Below, piece after piece: positions 1 to 8,448 of a stretch of DNA of 62,097 nt (position 1 is the stretch's first letter; every line of letters begins with the position of its first letter). This DNA is from an uncultured Clostridia bacterium. Its GTDB lineage: Bacteria; Bacillota; Clostridia; Christensenellales; CAG-314. Below the pieces are notes generated by a model. The model was not told the DNA's origin. It made no database searches and worked only from the letters and a program-made list of their open reading frames with translations. The position numbers were made by a program, and so were the translations under genes. Where the stretch lies: the NCBI GenBank assembly GCA_934203075.1, contig CAKPYT010000018.1, forward strand, positions 1 to 62,097, in the 5' to 3' direction.

Positions 1-772
1 CGGGGATGGCAACCCGGTCGCCCACTTTGTAGTTCGAAGTGAGGTCGTTGGATTTGATCGCGCCGCCGGTAGACAACCCGGAAACCCCGATCATATCGCC
101 GGTGGTTTCGTCCAGAATCACAAATTCCGCAACGTTTGCCTGACCGATGGCAACCACGGTGCCTTCCAGCACGTAAACGCCGCCTACGGCTTTGGTTTTC
201 AATTCGCTGACGCTCAGGAACTGACCGGTTACGTCCATTTCTACCGATTTACGAATCAGTTTGTTTTTCACGAACAGTTCCAGTTCCAACGTCAACTTAT
301 GGTTGGCGTAAGAGGTGGAGATCAGGTCTTCCTGCGTGGGATGCTGCCATTCTGCGTCTTCCGTTCCGTCCGCATAAACGGCCTTGTAGCGCACCGCTTC
401 CAGTGTCAGGTTGCCGGCAGAAACCAGAGCCTGGTTCACTTCTACCTTCGCATCCGTAACGGTGGCCGAAACGGTAATGTGCACCACAGCGGCATATCCG
501 CCGTAGGAAACGATTACCTTCGTGTCCGCCACCGTCAACGCTTCCGTTTTATCCACGGTGTAGTCGGTCACGATCTCTTTCGTTCCGTCCGTTTTCGTTG
601 CTTTCACAACCATACCGGTGGGGTCGAATTTTTCGCCCGGGGCATATATGACTTTCGTCGGTTGTGTCGTAATTTCTACTGCGGTCACATCCGACTTGCC
701 ACAAGCGGTAAAAGCGAATACCAGCGTAAGCAGCAAGGCAAACGTAAGCAGTGTTGTTACAGTCTTTTTCAT
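1..772 (-). CDS. Lipoprotein with bacterial Ig-like and OB-fold-like domains (3' end outside window)
   Basis: The start is ATG at 772, preceded by a strong AAGGAGG site; the gene runs off the left edge, so only about 257 residues are seen. The N-terminus is a lipoprotein signal peptide (hydrophobic run ending FAFTAC, Cys about residue 22). An Ig-like (Big_3/Big_4 type) segment follows at about residues 30-90, with the typical YAPGEKFDPTGMVV motif, then a second beta-rich segment. From about residue 200 there is an OB-fold-like stretch (GGVYVLEGTVVAIG ... ILDETTGDMIGVSG) like those in the lipoprotein at 5648-8431. It probably sits on the outer face of the membrane. The function is unknown, and no catalytic motif is visible in the part present. 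Confidence 0.8.
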   Translation of the reverse strand, partial: MKKTVTTLLTFALLLTLVFAFTACGKSDVTAVEITTQPTKVIYAPGEKFDPTGMVVKATKTDGTKEIVTDYTVDKTEALTVADTKVIVSYGGYAAVVHITVSATVTDAKVEVNQALVSAGNLTLEAVRYKAVYADGTEDAEWQHPTQEDLISTSYANHKLTLELELFVKNKLIRKSVEMDVTGQFLSVSELKTKAVGGVYVLEGTVVAIGQANVAEFVILDETTGDMIGVSGLSTGGAIKSNDLTSNYKVGDRVAIP

Positions 773-841
773 ACGAGTCCTCCTTGTTTTGGTGCGTATT
801 CTTCGGGCAGCGATAGCCAGATACGATATACGTCCAGAATA

Positions 842-869
842 AGTTTACCATGTTATGGAAAAAAGTCAA
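842..869 (-). promoter_or_regulatory. Candidate sigma-A promoter for the lipoprotein at 1-772
   Basis: On the minus strand a TTGACT -35 (864-869) and a TAAACT -10 (842-847) are separated by 16 bases, about 70 bases upstream of the start codon. The match is moderate. Confidence 0.45.
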
Positions 870-950
870 TAGGAAGTTCTCTTAAGGCAGCACGTTAATG
901 CGTAAAAATTGGCGAAAAACCAAACCGAAAGCCCGGCAATTCGGAAATCG

Positions 951-996
951 GTAGAAGAAAACGGGAACGATGCAATTTCTTGCATCGTTCCCGTTT
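951..996 (-). terminator. Intrinsic terminator of the pgsBCW operon
   Basis: A 17-bp perfect stem (959-975 with 980-996) with a 4-base loop; on the minus strand it is followed by a T-rich tract TTTCTTCT. It lies 158 bases after the pgsW stop. Confidence 0.8.
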
Positions 997-1153
997 CGAT
1001 TGGTTCAGGATGGACGAAGCGATGTTCGGTCAGTGGTTCCGTTTCGATTTTGTTTCGTTTGCCCGCAGGCGGTTTTGCCTACGGTCGGTTTTTCTCGCAA
1101 CTGCGGTCGGGGAGGAAGGGAAGTTCTGCTTTCCTCTTTTTTGCACGGCCGTG

Positions 1154-2335
1154 TTATTTTTTGGGGTTTGGTGCAAAAACTTCGTCCCTGCCGATGTAGT
1201 TGCGTTCGGTTGCGGCAATCGGCACGGCACGGTGCTTTTTCAGCCATACGAAGAGGGCCGCCAGTGCCGCGGACAAAACCAGCGCCGCAACGGCGTAGCC
1301 GATGGGGTAGGTCGTGTGCCGATAGCAGGCGTAACCGCTTTCCGTCCCCGCGACGGGGGCGGTATCCGGGTCGTAGGGCAGGCCGTAACGTTCGGCAAGG
1401 CGCTGCAGGTTCAGGAGGCTTGCCACGGGCAGATGCATCAGTCTGCCGCATTGCAGCAGTCCGTAAGAGGGGTTGCGGCCGGCAACGGATACGGTGGTGT
1501 AGAGCGGCGGCGAAAAATAGCCGCTTTCGAGGAAGGAATCCCACCCGGTGCCGAGGCCGACCATACTGCCGCCGACGTTCAGCACAAAGCCGAGGCGGGG
1601 CAGTTCCTTTTGCAGGTATTCCAGGCGTAAATCGATGTTGGTGCGGAAATCCTCCTCGTACAGAAACTGCACGCCGGAAGCGCGAATCCGCTCCAGAATG
1701 GCGGTTTTTTCCGCCTCGTCCGAAAAGTCCGTGCCGACGTCGTCGTTTCCGCCGAGGGAAACCAGGTCGACGCGGTGATGCAGCACCCCGGCGGAGTAAA
1801 GGTATTCCGCCATGTCAAAAAAGGTGAAGTTCGGGTCGTTGGCGCCATAGTAGGACGCGCCGATCCCCGCCATCACGCGGAAATCCAGCCCGTAGGCCTC
1901 TGCCGCCGCCATGGCGCAAAGGTTCATGGCCGGGAAGGAGCCGGAAAAAACCAACACGGCCTGATCGCCTTTTTTCAGACCGGCCTTGGCAAAAAAGCCG
2001 ACGATCACTGCCGCCCAGTTCGGGTTGCAGGACGTTCGTTTGGATTCCAACACCCCGTCCGTGGTGGTGATGGAGGTGTACTCGCCGGAACCGATCATGC
2101 CCGTTTGCAGTTTATCGTCCGGCGAGAGGGCGATGGAGTGCTCCGTTTTGTATTGTTTGACGGCGCGCATAGCGCGTTCCGCCAATTTTGCCGCATCGTC
2201 CATCACGGAGGCCTGCGGGTGCGGTGCGGAAAAACTGCCGGTCAGGGTAAAAACCACGGCAAGCGCCACGATCGTTAACCACACCGCCAGAACGAGCCAC
2301 GCATGCGGGACCGTTTTTTTACCGTAGGTTTTCAT
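1154..2335 (-). CDS. pgsW: Poly-gamma-glutamate system protein PgsW
   Basis: 393 residues, starting at ATG 2335, which overlaps the pgsC stop as ATGA (translational coupling). One membrane helix lies near residues 11-31 and another near 342-368, so the central domain faces outside or is held at the membrane. The middle carries hallmarks of the PgsW family: SITTTDGVLESKRTSCNPN (about residue 85 on), FSGSFPAMNLCAMAAAEA and GANDPNFTFFDMAEYLYSAGVL. The family is found only beside pgsB/pgsC; its biochemical role is not known. It may stand in for, or work beside, the missing export/hydrolase subunit PgsA. The identification comes from family motifs and from the neighbours agreeing. Confidence 0.88.
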   Translation of the reverse strand: MKTYGKKTVPHAWLVLAVWLTIVALAVVFTLTGSFSAPHPQASVMDDAAKLAERAMRAVKQYKTEHSIALSPDDKLQTGMIGSGEYTSITTTDGVLESKRTSCNPNWAAVIVGFFAKAGLKKGDQAVLVFSGSFPAMNLCAMAAAEAYGLDFRVMAGIGASYYGANDPNFTFFDMAEYLYSAGVLHHRVDLVSLGGNDDVGTDFSDEAEKTAILERIRASGVQFLYEEDFRTNIDLRLEYLQKELPRLGFVLNVGGSMVGLGTGWDSFLESGYFSPPLYTTVSVAGRNPSYGLLQCGRLMHLPVASLLNLQRLAERYGLPYDPDTAPVAGTESGYACYRHTTYPIGYAVAALVLSAALAALFVWLKKHRAVPIAATERNYIGRDEVFAPNPKK

Positions 2336-2778
2336 AACAAAACCCCCATAGAGGTCAGTGCCAGCACGCACAATTCCAACAGACCTACCACAATGCCCAG
2401 CGAAAGGGTGGTTTTTACCGCCCCCTGCCGATACATGGCAGAAGCAATGATGCCCGGTACCGTGTAGCCGATCAGTTCCATTACGGAGCCGTTAAACCCG
2501 GCAAACAGGCCGAAGATCAAATTGAACAGGAAGTTCAGCAAAAAGCCGAGCAGAATCATCAGGGCAAAGCGGCGTTTGCCGAAAATCAAAAACCGTTTGG
2601 CAAGCAGTTTGATCAAAAAATAGACGCACAGTGCCAAAGCCAGCGTGTACACCATGCGCAGCGGCTGCGTAACGTAAAGAACCATCAGCCCCGGCACGAT
2701 AATGCCGCCGGGGGAAAGATCCGTGCATTCGTAGTATACGATACTGAAAATTACGCCTAAAATCAGAATTTCCGTCAC
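2332..2778 (-). CDS. pgsC: Poly-gamma-glutamate biosynthesis protein PgsC/CapC
   Basis: 148 residues, the usual PgsC length. The start is GTG at 2778, overlapping the pgsB stop as GTGA, so the longer frame extending upstream inside pgsB is not used. The protein is almost wholly membrane-embedded (4-5 helices). It opens with the PgsC signature VTEILILGVIFSIVYYECTD and continues SPGGIIVPGLMVLYV; near the end it has GYTVPGIIASAMYRQG. In Bacillus PgsC forms the membrane core of poly-gamma-glutamate synthase together with PgsB. Both junctions with its neighbours are overlaps, so pgsB-pgsC-pgsW should be made in fixed proportions. Confidence 0.93.
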   Translation of the reverse strand: MTEILILGVIFSIVYYECTDLSPGGIIVPGLMVLYVTQPLRMVYTLALALCVYFLIKLLAKRFLIFGKRRFALMILLGFLLNFLFNLIFGLFAGFNGSVMELIGYTVPGIIASAMYRQGAVKTTLSLGIVVGLLELCVLALTSMGVLL

Positions 2779-3878
2779 TTTTGTTCTCCGTTCGGCTGAA
2801 AGTATTCGATCAATCGCATTCCGTCGTTTGCGATGTTTCCGCAGCCGAAAACATATTTTTCTTGTAAAAGCCGGTCGTAGCGCTGCAGGGGGCAGGCGGA
2901 TACGCCTCGTTTTTGCAGTTGACGCTGCACGTAGCGCAGGTTGTTGCCCGTAAGCAGAACCTTGGCACACGGCATTTTGGCGACCATTTCCACGTGTTGA
3001 TCGATGCGGAACGGCCGGTCGGAACGGCTGTTTAGCAAAATCGTGATTTCTTCGGCGGGGTAGGTTTTTTGCAGATCTTCGTATACCGCCAGGGTGGATT
3101 CCGGGTCGTTAATGGAAAAGCCGTTAATAAAAACGGTATTGCCTTTGGTGAAAACCGCCAGGGCACCCGGGTCGTGACGGTAGTTTTTCATTCCGGCAAG
3201 AAAATCGTTGCGGTTCAGATGCAGTTCGTCGCACACCTGCAGGGCAACGGCAACGTTTTCGGCAAAGGTGTCCAGCGGGTCGCCGTCGTAGGGGGCGGCA
3301 ACCGCCACGCGGGAGCCGAGTTTTTGGGCACAGCCTGCAAAAATCGGGACGAACTTGTTTTCGCCCAGCACGACCACGCCGTTTTTCGGCACGGTGTTGG
3401 CAAGAGAATAGGCAATGGCCGGGAGGTCGTCTCCCATTTCGTCCAGATGGTCGGCACGCACGTTGGTGATGACGCCCACGTCGGAGTGGAGAATGCGATG
3501 TTCGCAAAGGTATTGCAACTCCGGATTCACCGCCATGCATTCGATGACCAGAGCTTCTGCCCCTTCGCGGGCGGCAAAGCGCAGCGTGCGCAATTGTTCG
3601 CGGATATTGGCCGGTGCCAACCGTTCGATGGGTTTGGCAACGTTGTTTACGTCCAGCACGGTGGGGACGGTCCCCGTGGTTTTGCCCACGACCTTCAGCC
3701 CGCAGCCGCGCAGCCCTGCGTCGATCAGCCGCGTCACGGTGCTTTTGCCGCGCGTCCCGTTGACGTGCACCACAATTTTAAGTTGTTTGCGCCATTTTTG
3801 CAGCAGAGCGCGTTCGATCCCCACGTAGGCGAGGTAGGCGGCCGCAAGCGTCGCGACGAGAATGGTAAAAAGTTTCAT
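2775..3878 (-). CDS. pgsB: Poly-gamma-glutamate synthase ligase subunit PgsB/CapB
   Basis: 367 residues, start ATG 3878 behind GGAGGA; an earlier in-frame ATG lies upstream of the promoter -10 and is rejected. Residues 1-25 form a membrane anchor. The Mur-ligase-type ATP loop GTRGKST is at residues 41-47 in the PgsB context HVNGTRGKSTVTRLI. Further Mur-ligase blocks follow: TTGTVPTV, LVIECMAVNPELQ and GVITNVRADHLDEMG. The enzyme uses ATP to add glutamate through the gamma-carboxyl, at the inner face of the membrane with PgsC. The nearby glutamate racemase could supply D-glutamate, but whether the polymer is D, L or mixed cannot be read from the sequence. Confidence 0.94.
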   Translation of the reverse strand: MKLFTILVATLAAAYLAYVGIERALLQKWRKQLKIVVHVNGTRGKSTVTRLIDAGLRGCGLKVVGKTTGTVPTVLDVNNVAKPIERLAPANIREQLRTLRFAAREGAEALVIECMAVNPELQYLCEHRILHSDVGVITNVRADHLDEMGDDLPAIAYSLANTVPKNGVVVLGENKFVPIFAGCAQKLGSRVAVAAPYDGDPLDTFAENVAVALQVCDELHLNRNDFLAGMKNYRHDPGALAVFTKGNTVFINGFSINDPESTLAVYEDLQKTYPAEEITILLNSRSDRPFRIDQHVEMVAKMPCAKVLLTGNNLRYVQRQLQKRGVSACPLQRYDRLLQEKYVFGCGNIANDGMRLIEYFQPNGEQK

Positions 3879-3957
3879 AGTTGCTCCTCCGTCGGCAGGA
3901 ACGGGAACCCCGTCGAGGCCGAGTCGGTTCGTGGTATCCGTGTGCGGATACATGTTT

Positions 3958-3986
3958 ATTTTAGCATCGATAAAGGGTTTAAGCAA
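3958..3986 (-). promoter_or_regulatory. Sigma-A promoter of pgsBCW
   Basis: Minus strand: TTGCTT (3981-3986), a 17-base spacer, then TAAAAT (3958-3963). Transcription would start near 3951, giving a leader of about 70 bases ahead of pgsB. Confidence 0.75.
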
Positions 3987-4519
3987 CCGTTTTTCGAAAA
4001 AGCAAATCCGCCCCGAGGCAAGGGGCGAAAAGAAAGGAAAAACAAAAGGGTTCCGCCGCTTTTTTCTTTCTCCTCTTGGGGGATTTAGCCGGGCTCGGCG
4101 CGCAGCCTGCTTTTTTGCGAGGGCTTTGGAGGCGGCGGTTTGTTACCTGCTAATTATATATATTATGGATGGAAATGCCCTTCACGGTGATGATGCGGTT
4201 TGCTACTATATATATTGTTATATATATTATATACTATAGTTATATATATAACTAGGGGAACGCGGCAACCCGGGAGAAAGCGCAAAAAAGAAAAAAACAG
4301 ATGACCGAAGGGGTAACCTGTTTTTTTGTTGTGTTGTACTTTTTGTTTGCCGGGCGACGGTCGGTGGAAAAGTGCTTTCGCAAAACTTTTGCCGACCGGC
4401 GATCCGAAGCCTGGCAAGGTTTGTGGTTCTTCTCCCGCAACGAAAGGCGAAAGGGCAACTGCAAAGTTGAGATCTGCCTTGTGCCGAGGGGCTCGCCCGC
4501 AACGGGCTGCTGCAGGGGA
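3987..4519. other. Non-coding spacer with AT-rich island
   Basis: Lies between the murI stop and the pgsB promoter. About 4150-4253 is a block of TA-rich sequence that contrasts sharply with the G+C-rich surroundings. It ends with the perfect 16-base palindrome AGTTATATATATAACT at 4238-4253. The rest (4254-4519) shows no gene or clear terminator. Confidence 0.6.
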
Positions 4520-5311
4520 CTACTCGATTTCCACACGGGCAACGGGGGCATGTTCGGCACGGAACCATTTCATGGTAGCGTTGGCGTTTTCCACACTGCC
4601 AGTGGTGAAGATCTGCACTTTGCCCTTTTCCGTGCTTGCGGTTTCCAGGGCGTGTTCCTTCAGGTAGTTCGCCAGATATTCCGAAGTGGGGGTGCCGCAA
4701 TCCACGTACCGAATGTCTCCCAGTACTTTACGCATTTGCGGTTCCAGCAGGCTGAAGTGCGTGCATCCGTGGATGAGCGTATCGAATCCTTCGTTGCGGA
4801 TTTCTGCCAGTTTGCCGGCAACCAGTGCTTCTCCGGCGGGGTCGTCCACGTCGTGAGATTCTACAAAATCCACAAATTCGCTGCAGGCCAGGGGCACGGG
4901 CGTAACGCCGGCTTCCTGCAGCAGTTGCTGATACTTTCCGCTGCGAATGGTGCCGACGGTGGCAAGGACCGCCACTTTCTTGTTTTTGGTGAGGCTTACG
5001 GCCTTGGCACAGGTCGGCTGAATCACGCTGATGACGGGCACGTCCGTGATGGCTCTTGCGCGTGCGATTTGCAGCGACGCGGTGTTGCAGGCAATCACAA
5101 TGGCTTTTGCGCCGTGTTCCACCAGGTAACGAGCCACCTTTTCGACACGGTCACCCACTTCCTGCTGCGATTTGGTGCCGTAGGGGCAATGCCCCTGATC
5201 CGCCACGTAGAGAAAGTCTTCGTTCGGAAAGGTTTGAATGAGTTTTTCCAGCACGGTCAGTCCGCCGATGCCGGAGTCGAATACGCCGATCGGTTGTTTC
5301 TTTTTTTGCAT
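4520..5311 (-). CDS. murI: Glutamate racemase
   Basis: 263 residues, start ATG 5311 behind AAAGGAAG. The protein shows the Asp/Glu racemase pattern: N-terminal IGVFDSGIGGLTV (about 8-20), first catalytic cysteine C75 in IACNTAS and second C183 in HGCTHF. It interconverts L- and D-glutamate without a cofactor, for peptidoglycan. Placed between pgsB and the gamma-glutamyl hydrolase operon, it could also feed D-glutamate into poly-gamma-glutamate or return D-glutamate released from the polymer to the L-glutamate fermentation pathway. The dual role is inferred from position; the racemase call itself is secure. Confidence 0.96.
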   Translation of the reverse strand: MQKKKQPIGVFDSGIGGLTVLEKLIQTFPNEDFLYVADQGHCPYGTKSQQEVGDRVEKVARYLVEHGAKAIVIACNTASLQIARARAITDVPVISVIQPTCAKAVSLTKNKKVAVLATVGTIRSGKYQQLLQEAGVTPVPLACSEFVDFVESHDVDDPAGEALVAGKLAEIRNEGFDTLIHGCTHFSLLEPQMRKVLGDIRYVDCGTPTSEYLANYLKEHALETASTEKGKVQIFTTGSVENANATMKWFRAEHAPVARVEIE

Positions 5312-5647
5312 AGTGCTTCCTTTGCGCCTGGTCCCTTGCTTTTTGGTTTCGAATTGTGCGGGCAGGTGGAAACGCTTTGTCGGTTTTGGCTTTTGCATCT
5401 CGTTTTGCCTGTTGCCCGAGGGTTTTCTTTGGGGGCACGCGCGGCGCGCTTTTTTGAGTTGTTTTCCCGAAATTCGTTTCGAGGCAGACCGAAGCAAGCG
5501 TAAGGCTCCCTTCGGTGTGTACCGAAACGAAAACGGAGCCGCCTTGCGGCGACCCCGCTCGTTTGGTTACTTGTTTTGCGCTGTTACGCGCAGTACCGTA
5601 TGTCGTATTCTGCGTTCGGTTTCCCTTGGCAGTGCTGCGGCATCGGG
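5312..5647. other. Intergenic spacer downstream of the gamma-glutamyl operon
   Basis: Contains the likely operon terminator at 5522-5556 and a small hairpin around 5508-5526. I could not assign a clear murI promoter. Confidence 0.5.
5522..5556 (-). terminator. Likely terminator of the gamma-glutamyl hydrolase operon
   Basis: A 9-bp stem with two wobble pairs and loop GCAA (5535-5556), followed on the minus strand by GTTTTCGTTT. It lies about 90 bases after the stop at 5648. Confidence 0.55.
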
Positions 5648-8431
5648 TTATGCTTCTGCAGAAGCGGCTGCCAGGCTGTATGCAGCGGGGTTGATGATAA
5701 CCCAAGCGTGCATCGTAGCGCCGGAACCGCAGCTGACGGCGTAGATGGTGCCGCTTACGTTGTAGCACGTGCTGCCGCTGGCTTGCGGAATACCCACTTC
5801 GCCGTACCAGGTGGTTTCAGAACCCTTTTGTGCGGTGAGGTATTCGTTCAGCAGATATTGACCTCTTGCAAAGAAGCTGAAGGTTTTGGTGCTTGCGTCC
5901 GCATAGGTGTATCTTGCTCCGGCACTGTTCGTCGCGTTCTTGTAGTTCAGTTGATAACGGCAGTTATCGTTGCCGCTGCCGGTACCCACAAGGGCAAAGT
6001 CGCCGGAGAATTTCACTACCTGGCCGCCGATTCCTTTGATGGTAGCCGCATAAGCCGCCATGGTTTCGTCGCTGGTAACTTCTGCATCCAAGTGCAGGTT
6101 GCTGTAGTCGATGGTGTTCCCGGAGGAAACGATTTCCACGGTGGTGAATTCGGTGTTGCGCAGGGTGCGTGCACCGTCTTCCGTGATGAGATCTACGTTT
6201 TTGATGCGCAGTTCGTCACCCGCTTTGATGTCCACTTCGCCCACTTTGTAGTTGGTGGTGTTGTACCAAACCATATACACGCCGTCCGTCAGGATGAGAC
6301 CTGCTTTCGGGTCTGCAGTGTTGGCAGAAGTGTTACCGAAGGTTACCACTTTCGCTACCAGGCTCGGCACGGAAGCAGCCCCTGCGGTCAATGCTTCGGA
6401 GATGGTCTGATCCACTACCGATGCGCCTTCCATAATGAGAGTGACGTCACAGGTTTGTTCTTTGCCGCCTACCGTGTAGTGTGCGGTCAGCACGACGGTT
6501 TGCGTGGTTTCAAACGCAGCGTATGCACCGGTGGTGGTGTTGATTACGCCTTCCGGAGATACCGTCCAGGTGATGGCACCGGCATGTTCGGTAGAAGCAG
6601 GCAGGTTAATGGCGCCGGCCGTTTTTGCGTCGATCTGCGTGGTGGGGAACGATTTTACGATCTCTCTCTTTGCCATATCTTCATCCGACAGGATGGGGGA
6701 CAAGGTGCAGCTGGACGCATAGTCCACGATGGCCAATTGATAGTAGGTAGAGGTCCAGTGAGATACGACTGCGTAAACTTCGCCCATCACCGGAACTGCC
6801 GTTGTGCCGTTCTTCGGTGCAACGTAGGCTTCCGTAATGCCGAAGGCATCTTCCCACCAGTTTGCTTTTGCGTTTACTTCGTTCAGGTTCGACTTGAAGG
6901 AGAAGACGTATACTTTTCCGTTCGGGCCGGGAAGTTGACAATCCGCATTGCTTTCGCCCGGTTTGTAGAGCAGTTTGAAGTTTACGGGGAAGGAGCTTGC
7001 GCTCATACCGATGTGCAGCGGAGCGTCCTTCGTGCCGGAGATTTTCACCAGCGTGCCGAACGGCAGGTTTGCAGCCAGGTTTTTGAGGCTTGCTTCGTCG
7101 GTTACGGTCACCATGCTTTCTTTTGCTTTGGCCAGGTCAAAACCTTTTTGAGCGGTTTTCACTTCTACCGAGCCGTTGGTCAGAGATACGCAGTGACGAC
7201 CCGTTTGTTCCGGAGCGCCGCTATCGATTTTCGCGGTGTTGACGGTGTAGGAACCGATGATGGTTACTTCGTCGCCCACGCCGTAAGCCACGCCGGATGC
7301 GCTGTTGTTGGTTTTATATGCGCCGTGCACGCCGCCTACTGCCGTTGCGTTGGTAACGTACAGCATTTTGCCGGTGGCGTTGTCGATCAGGATGTAGCCG
7401 TGGCGGGTGGCGTTGTCGTTACCGTCGTTTGCGTAGGTCAGGATGACGCCCGTAACTTTTACGGTGTCGCCGTCGTGCGCATTTTCAATTACGTCCGCAA
7501 TGGTTGCTTCGCTAATCGGTTTCAGGTTGATGCTGTAATCTACCGTTACGGAGTCCGTCGCGGTGGTAGCAATGTTGAGTTTCAGGGTGACGGTTTCTGC
7601 TGCGGTGATTGCCGCAACCGTTGCAATGTTGTTTGCAATCGTCACTTTTTCGGAATCGCTCGTCCAGGAAAGTTGAATGGACGGAATCGGTTCGTATACG
7701 GAAGGCAGAGTGAAGTTGCCGGAACGGTCGTGACCGATCTGCGCTTCTACCCAGGCAACGACCTGATCTTTCATAGCGGCAGCGCTCAGCGGATTTTCCG
7801 TTACGTTTGCAGCCTTATCGATGAAAGAAACAGAGAACACGTTGTTGGAGTTGCCGTGGATCACTACGTTGATGTCAACGCGTTTGCCTTGGAAAGCATC
7901 CAGTTCGTTTACGGAAGAAGTGGTGTTGAACAGCAAAGAGTTGCCTTCTTCGTCCGCAATAACCAGACGTTTTGCAGCGTCCTTGCTGAGGGTGCCGGTG
8001 ATTTTTACGTATTCGCCGTACACGCCTTCTTTTGCGTTTTTATCCATTGCTTTGATGGCGGCAATGGAGCTTGCTTTTGCGGTGAGCGACACGGTGGTCG
8101 TACCGGTTTTGGTGACTTCCGCTTGTTTCAGTTGCGGCGGCTTTACGCTTGCGCCCGCATTAAACTGCGCGGAAACGGTCACAACGTCGCCTACGGCAAC
8201 TGCTTCTGCAGAGTTCACGTAGATGTGACCGGTTTCGTCCATCAGGTAGAACCCGCCGGACAGTTTGCCGAATACGGTACCGGATACGGTGACCTCGGCA
8301 TTGTTCGTGGCTTCGGTCAGGACGGATTTGATGGTCTGAGCCTTCGATTCCGGTTCCTTCGGGCCGCATGCCGCGAAGCAGGTAATCGCTACCGCTAAAA
8401 CCAGCAGCAGGGCGATAAATTTGTTTTTCAT
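5648..8431 (-). CDS. Large lipoprotein with repeated OB-fold-like and atrophied Ig domains
   Basis: 927 residues, start ATG 8431 behind AAGGAGGTAA. The signal peptide ends CFAAC (Cys about 22). Several OB-fold-like units recur, each with a 'grant/anchor' pattern: SGTVFGKLSGGFYLMDETG, ITGTLSKDAAKRLVIADEEG, VTGVILTY...GYILIDNATG, and a further unit near residue 690. Between them are Ig-like blocks, for example TWTVSPEGVINTTTGAYAAF (atrophied Big_2 type). It is the last gene of the operon running from 16970, 17 bases after the M14 lipoprotein. A binding or scaffold role on the cell surface, perhaps for the polymer or its fragments, is plausible but unproven. No active-site motif is seen. Confidence 0.85.
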   Translation of the reverse strand: MKNKFIALLLVLAVAITCFAACGPKEPESKAQTIKSVLTEATNNAEVTVSGTVFGKLSGGFYLMDETGHIYVNSAEAVAVGDVVTVSAQFNAGASVKPPQLKQAEVTKTGTTTVSLTAKASSIAAIKAMDKNAKEGVYGEYVKITGTLSKDAAKRLVIADEEGNSLLFNTTSSVNELDAFQGKRVDINVVIHGNSNNVFSVSFIDKAANVTENPLSAAAMKDQVVAWVEAQIGHDRSGNFTLPSVYEPIPSIQLSWTSDSEKVTIANNIATVAAITAAETVTLKLNIATTATDSVTVDYSINLKPISEATIADVIENAHDGDTVKVTGVILTYANDGNDNATRHGYILIDNATGKMLYVTNATAVGGVHGAYKTNNSASGVAYGVGDEVTIIGSYTVNTAKIDSGAPEQTGRHCVSLTNGSVEVKTAQKGFDLAKAKESMVTVTDEASLKNLAANLPFGTLVKISGTKDAPLHIGMSASSFPVNFKLLYKPGESNADCQLPGPNGKVYVFSFKSNLNEVNAKANWWEDAFGITEAYVAPKNGTTAVPVMGEVYAVVSHWTSTYYQLAIVDYASSCTLSPILSDEDMAKREIVKSFPTTQIDAKTAGAINLPASTEHAGAITWTVSPEGVINTTTGAYAAFETTQTVVLTAHYTVGGKEQTCDVTLIMEGASVVDQTISEALTAGAASVPSLVAKVVTFGNTSANTADPKAGLILTDGVYMVWYNTTNYKVGEVDIKAGDELRIKNVDLITEDGARTLRNTEFTTVEIVSSGNTIDYSNLHLDAEVTSDETMAAYAATIKGIGGQVVKFSGDFALVGTGSGNDNCRYQLNYKNATNSAGARYTYADASTKTFSFFARGQYLLNEYLTAQKGSETTWYGEVGIPQASGSTCYNVSGTIYAVSCGSGATMHAWVIINPAAYSLAAASAEA

Positions 8432-8448
8432 AGTTACCTCCTTGTATT

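Larger units (their letters stand above)
773..1153. other. Intergenic spacer
   Basis: Between the pgsW stop and the next lipoprotein gene. It holds the candidate promoter at 842-869 and the terminator at 951-996. I see no convincing small gene; the remainder is featureless. Confidence 0.6.

Noticed and set aside
5576..8398. Long plus-strand open frame of 940 codons
   Set aside because: Antisense to the OB-fold lipoprotein. The minus frame has signal peptide, lipobox and AAGGAGG; the plus translation is Arg/Phe/Val-rich with no known motif.
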